A DNA stretch of 64,000 nucleotides from positions 496,001-560,000 of the forward strand of contig NZ_JAGRQC010000002.1 of assembly GCF_018122655.1 (NCBI RefSeq). Reading direction: 5' to 3'. The translations under genes and the position numbers were made by a program. Source of the DNA: Stakelama marina (GTDB lineage Bacteria > Pseudomonadota > Alphaproteobacteria > Sphingomonadales > Sphingomonadaceae). The notes beneath the pieces are model-generated. The model did no database searches. It was not told where the DNA came from and worked only from the letters and a program-made list of their open reading frames with translations. Below, in pieces: positions 1 to 8,281 of this stretch. Position 1 is the first letter of the stretch. Every line of letters begins with the position of its first letter.

Positions 1-89
1 TGACCTTTTCGCTGCTCGTTAGGTGGCGCGCGCACCGCGCCGAGAAATTGTGACGCCGGTTCAGCCGACCGGCTGCCGAGCGTCCGGAT

Positions 90-242
90 TCAGTCCGGTT
101 TCGAGGCGCGCCGGTTGCGATAATGGCGCGCGGCGAGCGTCGCGCCGAGGATGAAGCCGCCGGGCGCGAGCAATATTACCGCAGCCAGTCCGGCGCGATT
201 GAGCCGTTTGCGCCGCTTGTCGGCGCGGTCGTCGCCCTTCAC
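90..242 (-). CDS. Small single-pass membrane protein at the 3' end of the suf operon
   Basis: This is a 50-residue protein of unknown function that starts at GTG. The start overlaps the sufA stop as GTGA (4 nt), the same coupling seen elsewhere in this operon, which is the main argument that it is translated. The N-terminus is strongly basic (KGDDRADKRRKRLNR), followed by one hydrophobic segment at about residues 17-38 (GLAAVILLAPGGFILGATLA) and a short basic tail (RHYRNRRASKPD). This suggests a cytoplasmic-membrane protein with the N-terminus inside. I recognise no domain. A role linked to iron-sulfur assembly is only suggested by position. Conservation in other sphingomonads would settle whether it is real. 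Confidence 0.6.
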   Translation of the reverse strand: MKGDDRADKRRKRLNRAGLAAVILLAPGGFILGATLAARHYRNRRASKPD

Positions 243-592
243 ACCATGAAGCTTTCGCCGCAGCCGCACGCGCCCCTAGCATTGGGGTTGTTGAACTGGA
301 AGCCGGCGGCGAAATCGTCCTCGACCCAGTCCATCGTCGATCCGATCAGATAGAGCACCGATCCGGCATCGACGAAAAAGGTGCCGCCCGGCGTCTCGAT
401 CTTCTCGTCCATCGGATCGGCCTTGGTCACATAATCGACCGAATAGGCGAGCCCCGAACAGCCGCGGCGCGGCGTCGACAGCTTCACGCCGATCGCATCC
501 TCGGGCGCCTTCGCCATCAGGTCGGCGATGCGCTGTTCGGCCGCCGGCGTCAGGATGATCGCGGCGGGGCGTTCGCGGGTCTTGGTGGCCAT
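239..592 (-). CDS. sufA: SufA / HesB-type iron-sulfur carrier protein
   Basis: This A-type carrier (117 aa) accepts a nascent Fe-S cluster from the SUF scaffold and passes it to apo-proteins in the cytoplasm. The family's three cysteines are present: one in RRGCSGLAY (about residue 45) and two in the C-terminal GACGCGESF motif. The ATG at 592 (MATKTRERP) matches usual family length; an in-frame extension further upstream would run into sufT and has no family similarity. It lies 47 bp after sufT and overlaps the small membrane-protein gene downstream by 4 nt. The assignment is firm; SufA versus IscA/ErpA naming rests on the operon context. Confidence 0.93.
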   Translation of the reverse strand: MATKTRERPAAIILTPAAEQRIADLMAKAPEDAIGVKLSTPRRGCSGLAYSVDYVTKADPMDEKIETPGGTFFVDAGSVLYLIGSTMDWVEDDFAAGFQFNNPNARGACGCGESFMV

Positions 593-639
593 TTCGCTTC
601 TTCCTTCCTCGGCCAAAGCACCACTTTGGCCGAAACTGC

Positions 640-1110
640 TTATAGCATGCCCAGTTCGAGCTTGGCGTCGTCGGACATCTTCTGCGGGTCCCAGGGCGGG
701 TCCCACACCAGATTGACCTCCGACGTGCCGACGCCGGGCACCGCACCGACACGCAGTTCGACCTCGGCCGGCATCGATTCGGCGACCGGGCAATGCGGCG
801 TCGTCAGCGTCATCGTGACGACGGCGTGCCCGTCTTCGGTCACCTCGACCCCGTAGATCAGCCCGAGATCGTAGATATTGACCGGGATTTCGGGGTCGTA
901 AATTTCCTTCAGCGCATCGACTACGGCTTCGTACACATCGCCGCCCGGCTGCCCCTCGGGATGCGGTTCGGGCTTTTTGGCGAGAAACCCTTCGAGATAA
1001 TCGCGCTTGCGCTCGAAGGTGTCGCGCGGGGACGCGTCCTCGACGCGTGCCTTGGGCGGCGCTTCGACCGATTCGACTTCCTCGACTGCAATCTTGCGTT
1101 CTTCGTTCAT
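640..1110 (-). CDS. sufT: SUF-associated MIP18/DUF59 family protein (SufT-like)
   Basis: A 156-aa protein of the MIP18/PaaD-like family, an auxiliary factor in Fe-S cluster maturation. The first 50 or so residues are acidic/basic and low complexity (EEVESVEAPPKARVEDA). The DUF59 domain follows, with DPEIPVNIYDLGLIYGVEV, the conserved cysteine in TTPHCPVAESMP, and the closing NLVWDPPWDPQKMSDDAK. The start codon overlaps the sufS stop as ATGA, so translation is probably coupled. In sphingomonad suf operons this gene normally sits between sufS and sufA, as here. Confidence 0.92.
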   Translation of the reverse strand: MNEERKIAVEEVESVEAPPKARVEDASPRDTFERKRDYLEGFLAKKPEPHPEGQPGGDVYEAVVDALKEIYDPEIPVNIYDLGLIYGVEVTEDGHAVVTMTLTTPHCPVAESMPAEVELRVGAVPGVGTSEVNLVWDPPWDPQKMSDDAKLELGML

Positions 1111-2321
1111 CCGAAGATCCTCGTTACCCGTTCAATTCCGGTTGCCAGCGCGTCGACATCGGCAGCGCTGTTATAGACGCCGAAGCTCGCCCGCGCCGTC
1201 GCCTCGATGCCCAGCGCCTCCATCAGCGGCTGGGCGCAATGATGGCCCGCGCGGATCGCCACGCGGCTCTCGTCCAATATGGTGCCGATATCGTGCGGAT
1301 GTACCCCGTGCATCGAGAAACTGACGATTCCCGCCGAATCTTCAGGACCATAGACGCACAGCGAATTGATCTGCGACAGCGCCTCTCGCGCACGCGCCAC
1401 CAGCGCGCTCTCGTGCGCGTGGATGCGATCGAGGCCGATATCGGCGACATAATCGATCGCCGCATGCAGGCCGAGCGCACCGACGATATGCGGCGTGCCC
1501 GCCTCGAACCGGCCCGGCGGCGGCGCATAGGTCGTGCGTTTGAACGAAACCTTGTCGATCATCGATCCGCCGCCCTGATAGGGGGGCATCGCCTCGAGCA
1601 GGTCGGGCCGCGCCCACAGCACGCCGATGCCGGTCGGGCCGTAGAGCTTGTGCCCTGAAAACACGTAGAAATCACAGTCGAGTGCCGCGACATCGACCGT
1701 CATCCGCGGCACCGCCTGGCAGCCGTCGAGCAGTATCTTCGCGCCGACGCCGTGCGCGAGGTCGGCGGCGCGGCGCGCGTCGAGCACCGATCCGAGCACG
1801 TTGGATACATGCGCGAGCGCGACGAGCTTGTGCCTGGGCGTCAGCATCTCGGCCATCGCATCGAGATCGATGCGGCCGTCCTCGGTCAGCGGCACGACGT
1901 CGATCCCGGCACCGATATGCTCGGCGAGCATCTGCCACGGCACGATGTTCGAATGATGCTCGAGCGTCGAGAGCAGGATGCGGTCGCCCTCGCCAAGCTG
2001 CGTTCCCGCCCAGCACTGCGCGACGAGGTTGATCCCCTCGGTCGCGCCGCGAACGAAGACGATCTCGTCGGACGACCCGGCGCCGATAAAGTCGGCGACG
2101 CGCTTGCGCGCCGCTTCATAGGCGAGCGTCATGTCGGCCGATCGCTGATAGACGCCGCGGTGAACGGTCGCATAGGTTTCGCCGTAAGCTTTCGCGATGG
2201 CGTCCAGCACCGGCTGCGGCTTCTGTGCCGTCGCAGCGGTATCGAGATAGGCCCAGCCCTCGGGGATCGCCGGAAAGTCGGCGAGGACGTCGAGCGGGCG
2301 GGTGTCGGTGGTAATGGTCAT
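1107..2321 (-). CDS. sufS: SufS-type cysteine desulfurase (group II)
   Basis: This PLP enzyme (404 aa) removes sulfur from L-cysteine as a persulfide and feeds the SufBCD scaffold. The PLP lysine is in the motif FSGHKLYGPTGIGVLW (about residue 225), and the catalytic cysteine is in RAGHHCAQPLME near residue 360. The RxGHHCxQP form is typical of group II (SufS/CsdA). No SufE is encoded in the window; either it lies elsewhere or another partner accepts the sulfur. The gene is preceded by 121 bp carrying a REP-like hairpin, the largest gap in the operon, and overlaps sufT by 4 nt. Confidence 0.96.
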   Translation of the reverse strand: MTITTDTRPLDVLADFPAIPEGWAYLDTAATAQKPQPVLDAIAKAYGETYATVHRGVYQRSADMTLAYEAARKRVADFIGAGSSDEIVFVRGATEGINLVAQCWAGTQLGEGDRILLSTLEHHSNIVPWQMLAEHIGAGIDVVPLTEDGRIDLDAMAEMLTPRHKLVALAHVSNVLGSVLDARRAADLAHGVGAKILLDGCQAVPRMTVDVAALDCDFYVFSGHKLYGPTGIGVLWARPDLLEAMPPYQGGGSMIDKVSFKRTTYAPPPGRFEAGTPHIVGALGLHAAIDYVADIGLDRIHAHESALVARAREALSQINSLCVYGPEDSAGIVSFSMHGVHPHDIGTILDESRVAIRAGHHCAQPLMEALGIEATARASFGVYNSAADVDALATGIERVTRIFG

Positions 2322-2348
2322 GCGGCCCCCTTCCGAGCCTCAACCATG

Positions 2349-2418
2349 CGTTCGCTTCGAGCGAGGTCGAGAAGCGTATCGCGCGAACTGCGTGCCTCGA
2401 CTTCGCTCGACACGAACG
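2349..2418. repeat. REP-like extragenic inverted repeat between sufD and sufS
   Basis: Two 23-nt arms, 2349-2371 and 2396-2418, are inverted copies matching at 20 of 23 positions, with core TCGAGCGAAGTCGAG-like sequence and outer CGTTCG/CGAACG. They are separated by 24 nt, so a transcript would fold into a long hairpin. The CGTTCGTGTCGAGCGAAGTC type of element resembles dispersed repeats I associate with sphingomonad genomes (recollection, not searched). Inside an operon it could act as an mRNA processing or stability element between the upstream sufB-C-D segment and sufS-T-A. Confidence 0.7.
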
Positions 2419-2442
2419 GAATCTGCAATTTCAGAACAACGA

Positions 2443-3528
2443 TCAAAGCGCGCTCTCCAGCCAGCGATCGGCATTGTCGGCGAACGCCTCACGCACCGCC
2501 TCTTCACCGATCCGGTCGAGCGCATCGGCGACGAAGGCGCGGGTGAGCAGCGCTTGCGCGCGCGCGGGCGCGACGCCGCGGCTTTCGAGGTAGAACAGCG
2601 CGCGCTTGTCGAGTTCGCCGACCGTCGCGCCGTGCGCGCACTTCACGTCGTCGGCGAAAATCTCCAGCTCTGGCTTCAGGTTCACCGTTGCGCTGCGCTT
2701 CAGCAGCAGGCCGCGCAGGCTCTGCTCGCCATCGGTGTGCTGTGCATCGCGCGCGACCTCGACCCGCGCGGCAAGGCTGGCAGTCGAGGTATCGGCGGCA
2801 ACCGCGCGCCAGATCTGCCTGCTCGACCCTTCGGGCTTTGCATGGTGGACGACGACGGCAGCCTCTTGCGACTGGCTGTCGCGGGTGAGCAGCGCGCCGC
2901 CCATTTCGGCAAAGGCGCCGTCGCCCGTCAGGCGCAGGTTGCCGTCGATGCGGCTGCCCATGTCGCCTGCGCCGAGAACGATCGAGACGAGGCTCGCCGC
3001 CTCGCCGATCTCCGCTTCGTCGCGCAGCGAGACGAACCCGCCCGATTGCAGCAGCCGAACCGAGCGCATCAGTCGTGCCCCGCGCGCCAGGTCGATCTGC
3101 GTCAGCCGGTTGGCCCAGCCGGTGCCGGCATAGGTCTCGACGATGCTTGCCGTTGCATCGGCCGCAAGCTCGATCCGCGCGGGCACATGGTTGGCGCCAC
3201 CCGAGCCGAGATGGACGATCTGGATGCATGTCTTCGCACCGCCCTCGCCGACACGCAGCACCCAGCCGGCGCCAGCGGCACGACGGCCGAGCGGATGGTC
3301 GGTATCGGCGGAGAGCTGTTCGAGCGTCACCGGACCGGCATCGCTGCGCCCGGCCTGATATTCGCCATCGACGAAGACAAGGCGCGGGCCGTCGAGCCCG
3401 TCGATGAACCAGCCATCGGCGTCGGGCGCTTCGCCTGCGGGCGACTGCGCCGCCGCTTCGAGCGCGGCCATGTCGGACCAGCGCCACTCCTCCTGGCGCT
3501 TGGTGGGAAGGTCAAGCGTATCGGTCAT
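2443..3528 (-). CDS. sufD: SufD, Fe-S cluster scaffold subunit
   Basis: SufD (361 aa) pairs with SufB on the SufC ATPase dimer to build Fe-S clusters. The family beta-helix core is visible, with the conserved ADDVKCAHGATVGELD segment near residue 270 holding the Cys and His equivalent to those implicated in iron acquisition in E. coli SufD. The C-terminal helical part is also present (ALLTRAFVADALDRIGEE). I chose the ATG at 3528 (MTDTLDLP) because it overlaps the stop of the preceding gene as ATGA and gives a normal length; the frame is open further upstream only because of GC-rich sequence. Confidence 0.95.
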   Translation of the reverse strand: MTDTLDLPTKRQEEWRWSDMAALEAAAQSPAGEAPDADGWFIDGLDGPRLVFVDGEYQAGRSDAGPVTLEQLSADTDHPLGRRAAGAGWVLRVGEGGAKTCIQIVHLGSGGANHVPARIELAADATASIVETYAGTGWANRLTQIDLARGARLMRSVRLLQSGGFVSLRDEAEIGEAASLVSIVLGAGDMGSRIDGNLRLTGDGAFAEMGGALLTRDSQSQEAAVVVHHAKPEGSSRQIWRAVAADTSTASLAARVEVARDAQHTDGEQSLRGLLLKRSATVNLKPELEIFADDVKCAHGATVGELDKRALFYLESRGVAPARAQALLTRAFVADALDRIGEEAVREAFADNADRWLESAL

Positions 3529-3895
3529 TGCACCCGCTCCTCGGCCAGCTTCGCAATGCCCGCCTGGCGCGCGTCCTTCAGGCACTGAACCTGGCCGTCC
3601 GCAATCTGTTGCAGGCGGCGTGTCCGTTCGGCCTTGTCCTTTACCTGCGCCGTCATCTGTTCGACCCTGGCCTGCAGCGGGCCATAGCATTGTACCATCG
3701 CCTCGCACCCGATCGCGTCGATCGCCTTGTCGCCGGTCGACCGCGTCGTGCGACATTCAGGCTTGCCGTCGTGCATGCGGAAACGGCCGCGCCAGTCGCG
3801 CAGGCGCTTGCCGATGACCACGATCTCGTCATCGACCGCGGGCGCGGGAACCGCCGGAGGCGGCGCGGCCTGAAGCATCAGTGGCAACACAGCGA

Positions 3896-3899
<4 letters not shown>
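3525..3899 (-). CDS. Small exported protein between sufC and sufD (paralogue of 4674-5162)
   Basis: A 124-aa protein of unknown function. It starts at GTG, overlapping the sufC stop as GTGA, and ends overlapping sufD as ATGA, so it sits tightly inside the operon. The N-terminus IAVLPLMLQAAP looks like a very short signal sequence with no basic residues. After a Pro/Ala linker comes DDEIVVIGKRL, then cysteines in KPECRTTRS, IGCEAMVQC and VQCLKDAR. The first 75 or so residues align with the protein at 4674-5162: same leader, same EIVV block and same first three cysteine positions. Residues about 75-124 form a charged helix instead of the partner's Pro/Lys-rich tail. I recognise no named domain. 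Confidence 0.8.
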
Positions 3900-4639
<740 letters not shown>

Positions 4640-4673
4640 TCGAATTCGTCTTCCATTGCTGGCATCTGGGCGA

Positions 4674-5162
4674 TCAGTCCGAAGCGTTTCCGCTGATCCT
4701 GATCGCGGGTTCGTGGGTTTCGTCCTTGGGCAGCGGCGGCAGCTTCACGATCTGGTCGGGCGTATCGCTTGCCGCCGTCTGCGCGGCGGGGCCGATTGCG
4801 GGATTGCTCACCGGCTCGGGCTTGGCGAGATCCGACAGGTCGATCTTGGCGATCGGTGCGGGCTTCGCCTTTTTCGGCTCGATCGCGGGCACCGCCGCCA
4901 GCGTATCGCCGCAAAACCGCTTGCCCGAATTGGCCGTGATGCAATCGGGCAGGTCCTGGCACGCCTTGTCGTCGATCCGCTGCACCCCGCTGGAAATGAG
5001 CACGCGGCAATTGTGCAGCCGCCCATCGGTACCCTTGTCGAACACCAGCGCGACCCGCCCGACCTTGGCGCGCACGACGATCTCGTTTTCGGCATCCGCA
5101 GGCGCACCGACGGGTTCCGCCGGAGCAGCCTGGAGCATGAGCGGGAGCAGCGCGACGATCAT
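4674..5162 (-). CDS. Small exported protein between sufB and sufC (paralogue of 3525-3899)
   Basis: A 162-aa protein of unknown function. The ATG at 5162 has a good ribosome site (GGAGG at 5172-5176, 9-nt spacing), which fixes the unusual short leader MIVALLPLMLQAAPAEP: hydrophobic with no basic residues. It is followed by AENEIVVRAKVGRVALVF, then cysteines in LHNCRVLISSG, DKACQDLPDC and GKRFCGD, and a long Pro/Lys/Ala-rich tail. The leader, the EIVV block and the first three cysteine positions match the protein at 3525-3899, so the two are paralogues placed on either side of sufC. Export is inferred from the leader; function is unknown. Confidence 0.8.
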   Translation of the reverse strand: MIVALLPLMLQAAPAEPVGAPADAENEIVVRAKVGRVALVFDKGTDGRLHNCRVLISSGVQRIDDKACQDLPDCITANSGKRFCGDTLAAVPAIEPKKAKPAPIAKIDLSDLAKPEPVSNPAIGPAAQTAASDTPDQIVKLPPLPKDETHEPAIRISGNASD

Positions 5163-5205
5163 CGAATAACGCCTCCACGCGGCCGTCCCGTCACGAGATC
5201 CATCT

Positions 5206-6669
5206 TCATCCGACCGATCCCTCCAGCGAGATACCGAGCAGCTTCTGCGCCTCGACCGCGAATTCCATCGGCAGTTGCTGGAGCACTTCCTTGGCAAAGC
5301 CGTTCACGATCAGCGCGACCGCCGCTTCCTCGTCGAGGCCGCGGCTCGTGGCGTAGAAGAGCTGGTCGTCGGAAATCTTCGACGTCGTCGCCTCGTGCTC
5401 GATCTGCGCGCTCGGATTCTTCACCTCGATATAGGGCACGGTGTGCGCCCCGCAGGTATCGCCGAGCAGCAGCGAATCGCACTGGGTGAAGTTGCGGACA
5501 TTTTCCGCAGTCGGCGCGACGCGGACGAGACCGCGATAGGTATTGTCGCTGCGCCCCGCCGAAATCCCCTTCGAGATGATCGTCGAGCGGCTGTTCTTGC
5601 CGTTATGGATCATCTTGGTGCCGGTATCGGCCTGCTGGCGGCCATTGGTCACCGCGACCGAATAGAATTCGCCGACGCTGTTTTCGCCGTTCAAGACACA
5701 GGACGGATATTTCCAGGTGATCGCGCTGCCGGTCTCGACCTGCGTCCAGCTTACCTTGCTGTTCCTGCCCTGGCACAGCGCGCGCTTGGTGACGAAATTA
5801 TAGATGCCGCCCTTGCCGTTCTCGTCGCCCGGATACCAGTTCTGGACGGTCGAATATTTGATTTCGGCGTCGTCGAGCGCAACCAGTTCGACCACCGCCG
5901 CGTGGAGCTGGTTTTCGTCGCGCATCGGCGCGGTGCAACCTTCGAGATAGCTGACATAGGCGCCCTTGTCGGCGACGATCAGCGTGCGTTCGAACTGGCC
6001 GGTATTCTCCGCATTGATCCGGAAATAGGTCGACAGCTCCATCGGGCAGCGCACGCCTTCGGGCACATACACGAAGGTGCCGTCGGAAAAGACCGCGGCA
6101 TTCAGGCAGGCGAAGAAATTGTCGCGCGTGGGCACGACCTTGCCGAGCCATTTCTTCACCAGGTCGGGATGCTTTTTGATCGCCTCCGAAATCGACAGGA
6201 AGATGACGCCCGCTTCTTCCAGTTCCTTGCGAAAGGTGGTGGCGACGCTGACCGAATCGAACACCGCATCGACCGCGACCTTGCGCGCTCCCTCGACGCC
6301 GGCGAGCACCTTCTGCTCCTCGATCGGGATGCCGAGTTTCTCATAGGTGCGCTTGATCTCGGGATCGAGTTCGTCGAGCGATTTGAGCGACGGCTTCTTC
6401 TTGGGCTCGGCATAGTAATAGGCGTTCTGGTAATCGACCATCGGGATGTCGAGTTTCGCCCAGTCGGGCTCGACCATCTCCTGCCACATGGCGAACGCCT
6501 TCAGCCGCCAGTCGAGCATCCATTCGGGCTCGCCCTTCTTGGCGGAAATGTAACGAACGGTGTCCTCGTTCAGCCCCTTGGGCGCGAGCTCCTGCTCTAC
6601 GTCCGAGGTGAAGCCCCATTCGTATTTCTTGTTCGCGGCGGCGAGCGCCTCTGCATTCTTCGTTGCCAT
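5206..6669 (-). CDS. sufB: SufB, Fe-S cluster assembly scaffold
   Basis: SufB (487 aa) is the main scaffold on which sulfur and iron are assembled, in complex with SufC and SufD. The sequence shows the family hallmarks: the long N-terminal helical part, [18 protein letters not shown], and in the C-terminal half [19 protein letters not shown] with the conserved cluster cysteine, followed by [20 protein letters not shown] containing the conserved Glu. The length is standard. The ATG directly abuts the TAG of the Rrf2 regulator gene, so the two are co-transcribed. Confidence 0.97.
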   Translation of the reverse strand: MATKNAEALAAANKKYEWGFTSDVEQELAPKGLNEDTVRYISAKKGEPEWMLDWRLKAFAMWQEMVEPDWAKLDIPMVDYQNAYYYAEPKKKPSLKSLDELDPEIKRTYEKLGIPIEEQKVLAGVEGARKVAVDAVFDSVSVATTFRKELEEAGVIFLSISEAIKKHPDLVKKWLGKVVPTRDNFFACLNAAVFSDGTFVYVPEGVRCPMELSTYFRINAENTGQFERTLIVADKGAYVSYLEGCTAPMRDENQLHAAVVELVALDDAEIKYSTVQNWYPGDENGKGGIYNFVTKRALCQGRNSKVSWTQVETGSAITWKYPSCVLNGENSVGEFYSVAVTNGRQQADTGTKMIHNGKNSRSTIISKGISAGRSDNTYRGLVRVAPTAENVRNFTQCDSLLLGDTCGAHTVPYIEVKNPSAQIEHEATTSKISDDQLFYATSRGLDEEAAVALIVNGFAKEVLQQLPMEFAVEAQKLLGISLEGSVG

Positions 6670-7080
6670 CTATGGATTCCCGTTGAGGCTGGCGAGCGTC
6701 ACGCCGGCTAGCGCGCCCCTAACCGCCCCGTTGACCGCATTCCAGTGCGGCTTCACTCTGCATGTCTCTTCGACCGCGCAATCGTGACGTGCCTCATCCA
6801 CACACGCGGTCAGCGCAATCGGCCCTTCGATCGCCTCGACGATGTCGGCGACGCTGATCGCCGCCGGCGGACGCGTCAGGCGAAAGCCGCCACCGGTGCC
6901 GCGCGCGCTTTCGACCAGTCCGGCCGAAGACAGCTTGCTGACCAGCTTTTGCACGGTCGGCAGCGGCAGCCCGGTCTCGTCCGAAAGCAATGTCGCGTTC
7001 AGCCGCCCGCTCGCACCGCAATGGCGCGCAGCCGCCGACATCATCACGACGGCGTAATCGGACAGGCTCGAAAGGCGCAT
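6670..7080 (-). CDS. Rrf2-family regulator of the SUF operon
   Basis: A 136-aa winged-helix regulator of the Rrf2 family (relatives: IscR, RirA, SufR). The N-terminus MRLSSLSDYAVVMM and the recognition segment ETGLPLPTVQKLVSKLSSAG are typical, followed by the GGGFRLTRP wing. Three cysteines in the C-terminal part (TACVDEARHDCAVEETCRV, spacing C-x7-C-x5-C) are well placed to bind a Fe-S cluster, so it probably senses cluster status. As first gene of the operon, with a palindrome 29 bp upstream of its start, it likely represses itself and the suf genes. I assign the role, not a specific symbol. Confidence 0.9.
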   Translation of the reverse strand: MRLSSLSDYAVVMMSAAARHCGASGRLNATLLSDETGLPLPTVQKLVSKLSSAGLVESARGTGGGFRLTRPPAAISVADIVEAIEGPIALTACVDEARHDCAVEETCRVKPHWNAVNGAVRGALAGVTLASLNGNP

Positions 7081-7108
7081 TCATTCCCTTTGTCGGCGCC
7101 GCGCGGCG

Positions 7109-7133
7109 CAATCGGATCATTTCGTTCCGATTG
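7109..7133 (-). promoter_or_regulatory. Candidate operator of the suf operon
   Basis: A perfect inverted repeat with 8-bp arms CAATCGGA (7109-7116) and TCCGATTG (7126-7133) around a 9-nt spacer, centred about 40 bp upstream of the Rrf2 start codon. Size and position suit binding of an Rrf2 dimer. A TTGAC element lies upstream on the same strand at 7159-7163 and could be the -35 region. The assignment to this regulator is inference. Confidence 0.5.
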
Positions 7134-7184
7134 GCATGTGGCGATAGCGCGTGCCCGCGTCAACCACGCGGCGACGGCTGTTTG

Positions 7185-8036
7185 TCAGGTATCGCTGATG
7201 ATCGGCGCGACCTGGGCCTTGAGCGCAGTGCGCTGATTCATCGTCAGCTGCGCGAGCAGGCCGGGATGATCGTGCATCTGGCCCGGGGTCAGCCCGGTGA
7301 ACTGCTTGATTTCGCGAATCAGGTGCGACTGGTCGTAAAAGCCGCGCTCGACCACCTCGGCGGGCGTCGCACCTTCTGCCACGAGTGCTACCGCGGCACG
7401 CAGCGCGCGATATTTGCGGGCGAGGAATTTGGGCGGCACGCCGTACAGCGCCTTGCATTTACGTTCGATCTGGCGCGCCGAAAGCCCGCTTGCCGCGACA
7501 AGCTGTTCGACATCGGGCGACGGGCTGTCGGCGAGCCAGGCGTCGACCAGCCGGACGAATTCTGCATGCGATTTTTCGCGCTGCGCGAGATCGAGCAGCA
7601 GCGGCTCGACGATCGCGACCATGCTCTTGATATCGCGCACGGTGGCCAACGCCCGCGCCACCGCGATGATTTCGTCGCCCAGCAGCTCGCGCGCGCCGAC
7701 GACGCGGTTGAGCATCGACGACGCATCGGTGCCGATCAGCGCCGCCCACCCGGCCGGGGTCAGCCCCATGCCGAAAACGCGCACGGGCCCGTCGACGCGC
7801 ACCTGCATCGGGCCACTTGTCGGGCCGATGACGTGAAGCGGGGGCGCGGAAAGGACATTTCCGTTCGCGAACGTATATTCGGCTTTGCCCGGCGTCAGGC
7901 GAAACCGCAACTGCGCATGGTCGGCGCGCTCGGTATCCTCGAAGAACGGGACCTCCGCGCGAAACCGATAGAAAAGCGTCACGTAATCGGACATCGCCGA
8001 TGACGGGACATCATACTCTAGTTCGACTTTTTCCAT
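7185..8036 (-). CDS. AraC-family transcriptional regulator
   Basis: A 283-aa cytoplasmic regulator. The N-terminal half (about residues 1-170) is a variable sensing domain. The C-terminal quarter carries the two helix-turn-helix units of the AraC family: [21 protein letters not shown], then VVERGFYDQSHLIREIKQFTGLTPGQMHD. The second matches the conserved FxDQSHxxRxFKxxxGxTP pattern. The effector is not evident, and no obvious target operon is adjacent: the upstream neighbour pyrD is divergent, 245 bp away. A terminator-like hairpin lies upstream of its start and could belong to a small RNA or to the leader of this gene. Confidence 0.88.
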   Translation of the reverse strand: MEKVELEYDVPSSAMSDYVTLFYRFRAEVPFFEDTERADHAQLRFRLTPGKAEYTFANGNVLSAPPLHVIGPTSGPMQVRVDGPVRVFGMGLTPAGWAALIGTDASSMLNRVVGARELLGDEIIAVARALATVRDIKSMVAIVEPLLLDLAQREKSHAEFVRLVDAWLADSPSPDVEQLVAASGLSARQIERKCKALYGVPPKFLARKYRALRAAVALVAEGATPAEVVERGFYDQSHLIREIKQFTGLTPGQMHDHPGLLAQLTMNQRTALKAQVAPIISDT

Positions 8037-8089
8037 CCCTGTTCGCCCCGTAAAGAGGCGTCGCCGCCGACCATAATACTATTCTTTAC

Positions 8090-8127
8090 ATAAGAAAAGC
8101 GGCCCTACCCTTTCGGGTGGGGCCGCT
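8090..8127 (-). terminator. Intrinsic-terminator-like hairpin upstream of the AraC gene
   Basis: A 13-bp stem, 8098-8110 with 8115-8127, encloses a four-base loop that reads GAAA on the minus strand, and is followed on that strand by TTTTCTTATG. This is the layout of a Rho-independent terminator reading leftward. One pair is C-A on this strand (G-U if read on the plus strand). No recognised gene ends here, so the upstream RNA it would terminate is unknown: either a small RNA or an attenuated leader of the AraC gene. Confidence 0.6.
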
Positions 8128-8281
8128 AGACAAGGTCCCTGAGAAACGGAACCTTTCGGGTCGCAAGTATTGGGTAACCCCCTTCGACCGATTCGGTCTT
8201 GGATGGATTCGACAGAATCGAAAAAAATGTCTCGATTTTGGACTTTGCCCGAAGCGTGACGCCGTGCCAAAGCGCCCGGCG

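Noticed and set aside
5275..6711. Long plus-strand frame opposite sufB
   Set aside because: Antisense shadow; sufB is unmistakable on the other strand.
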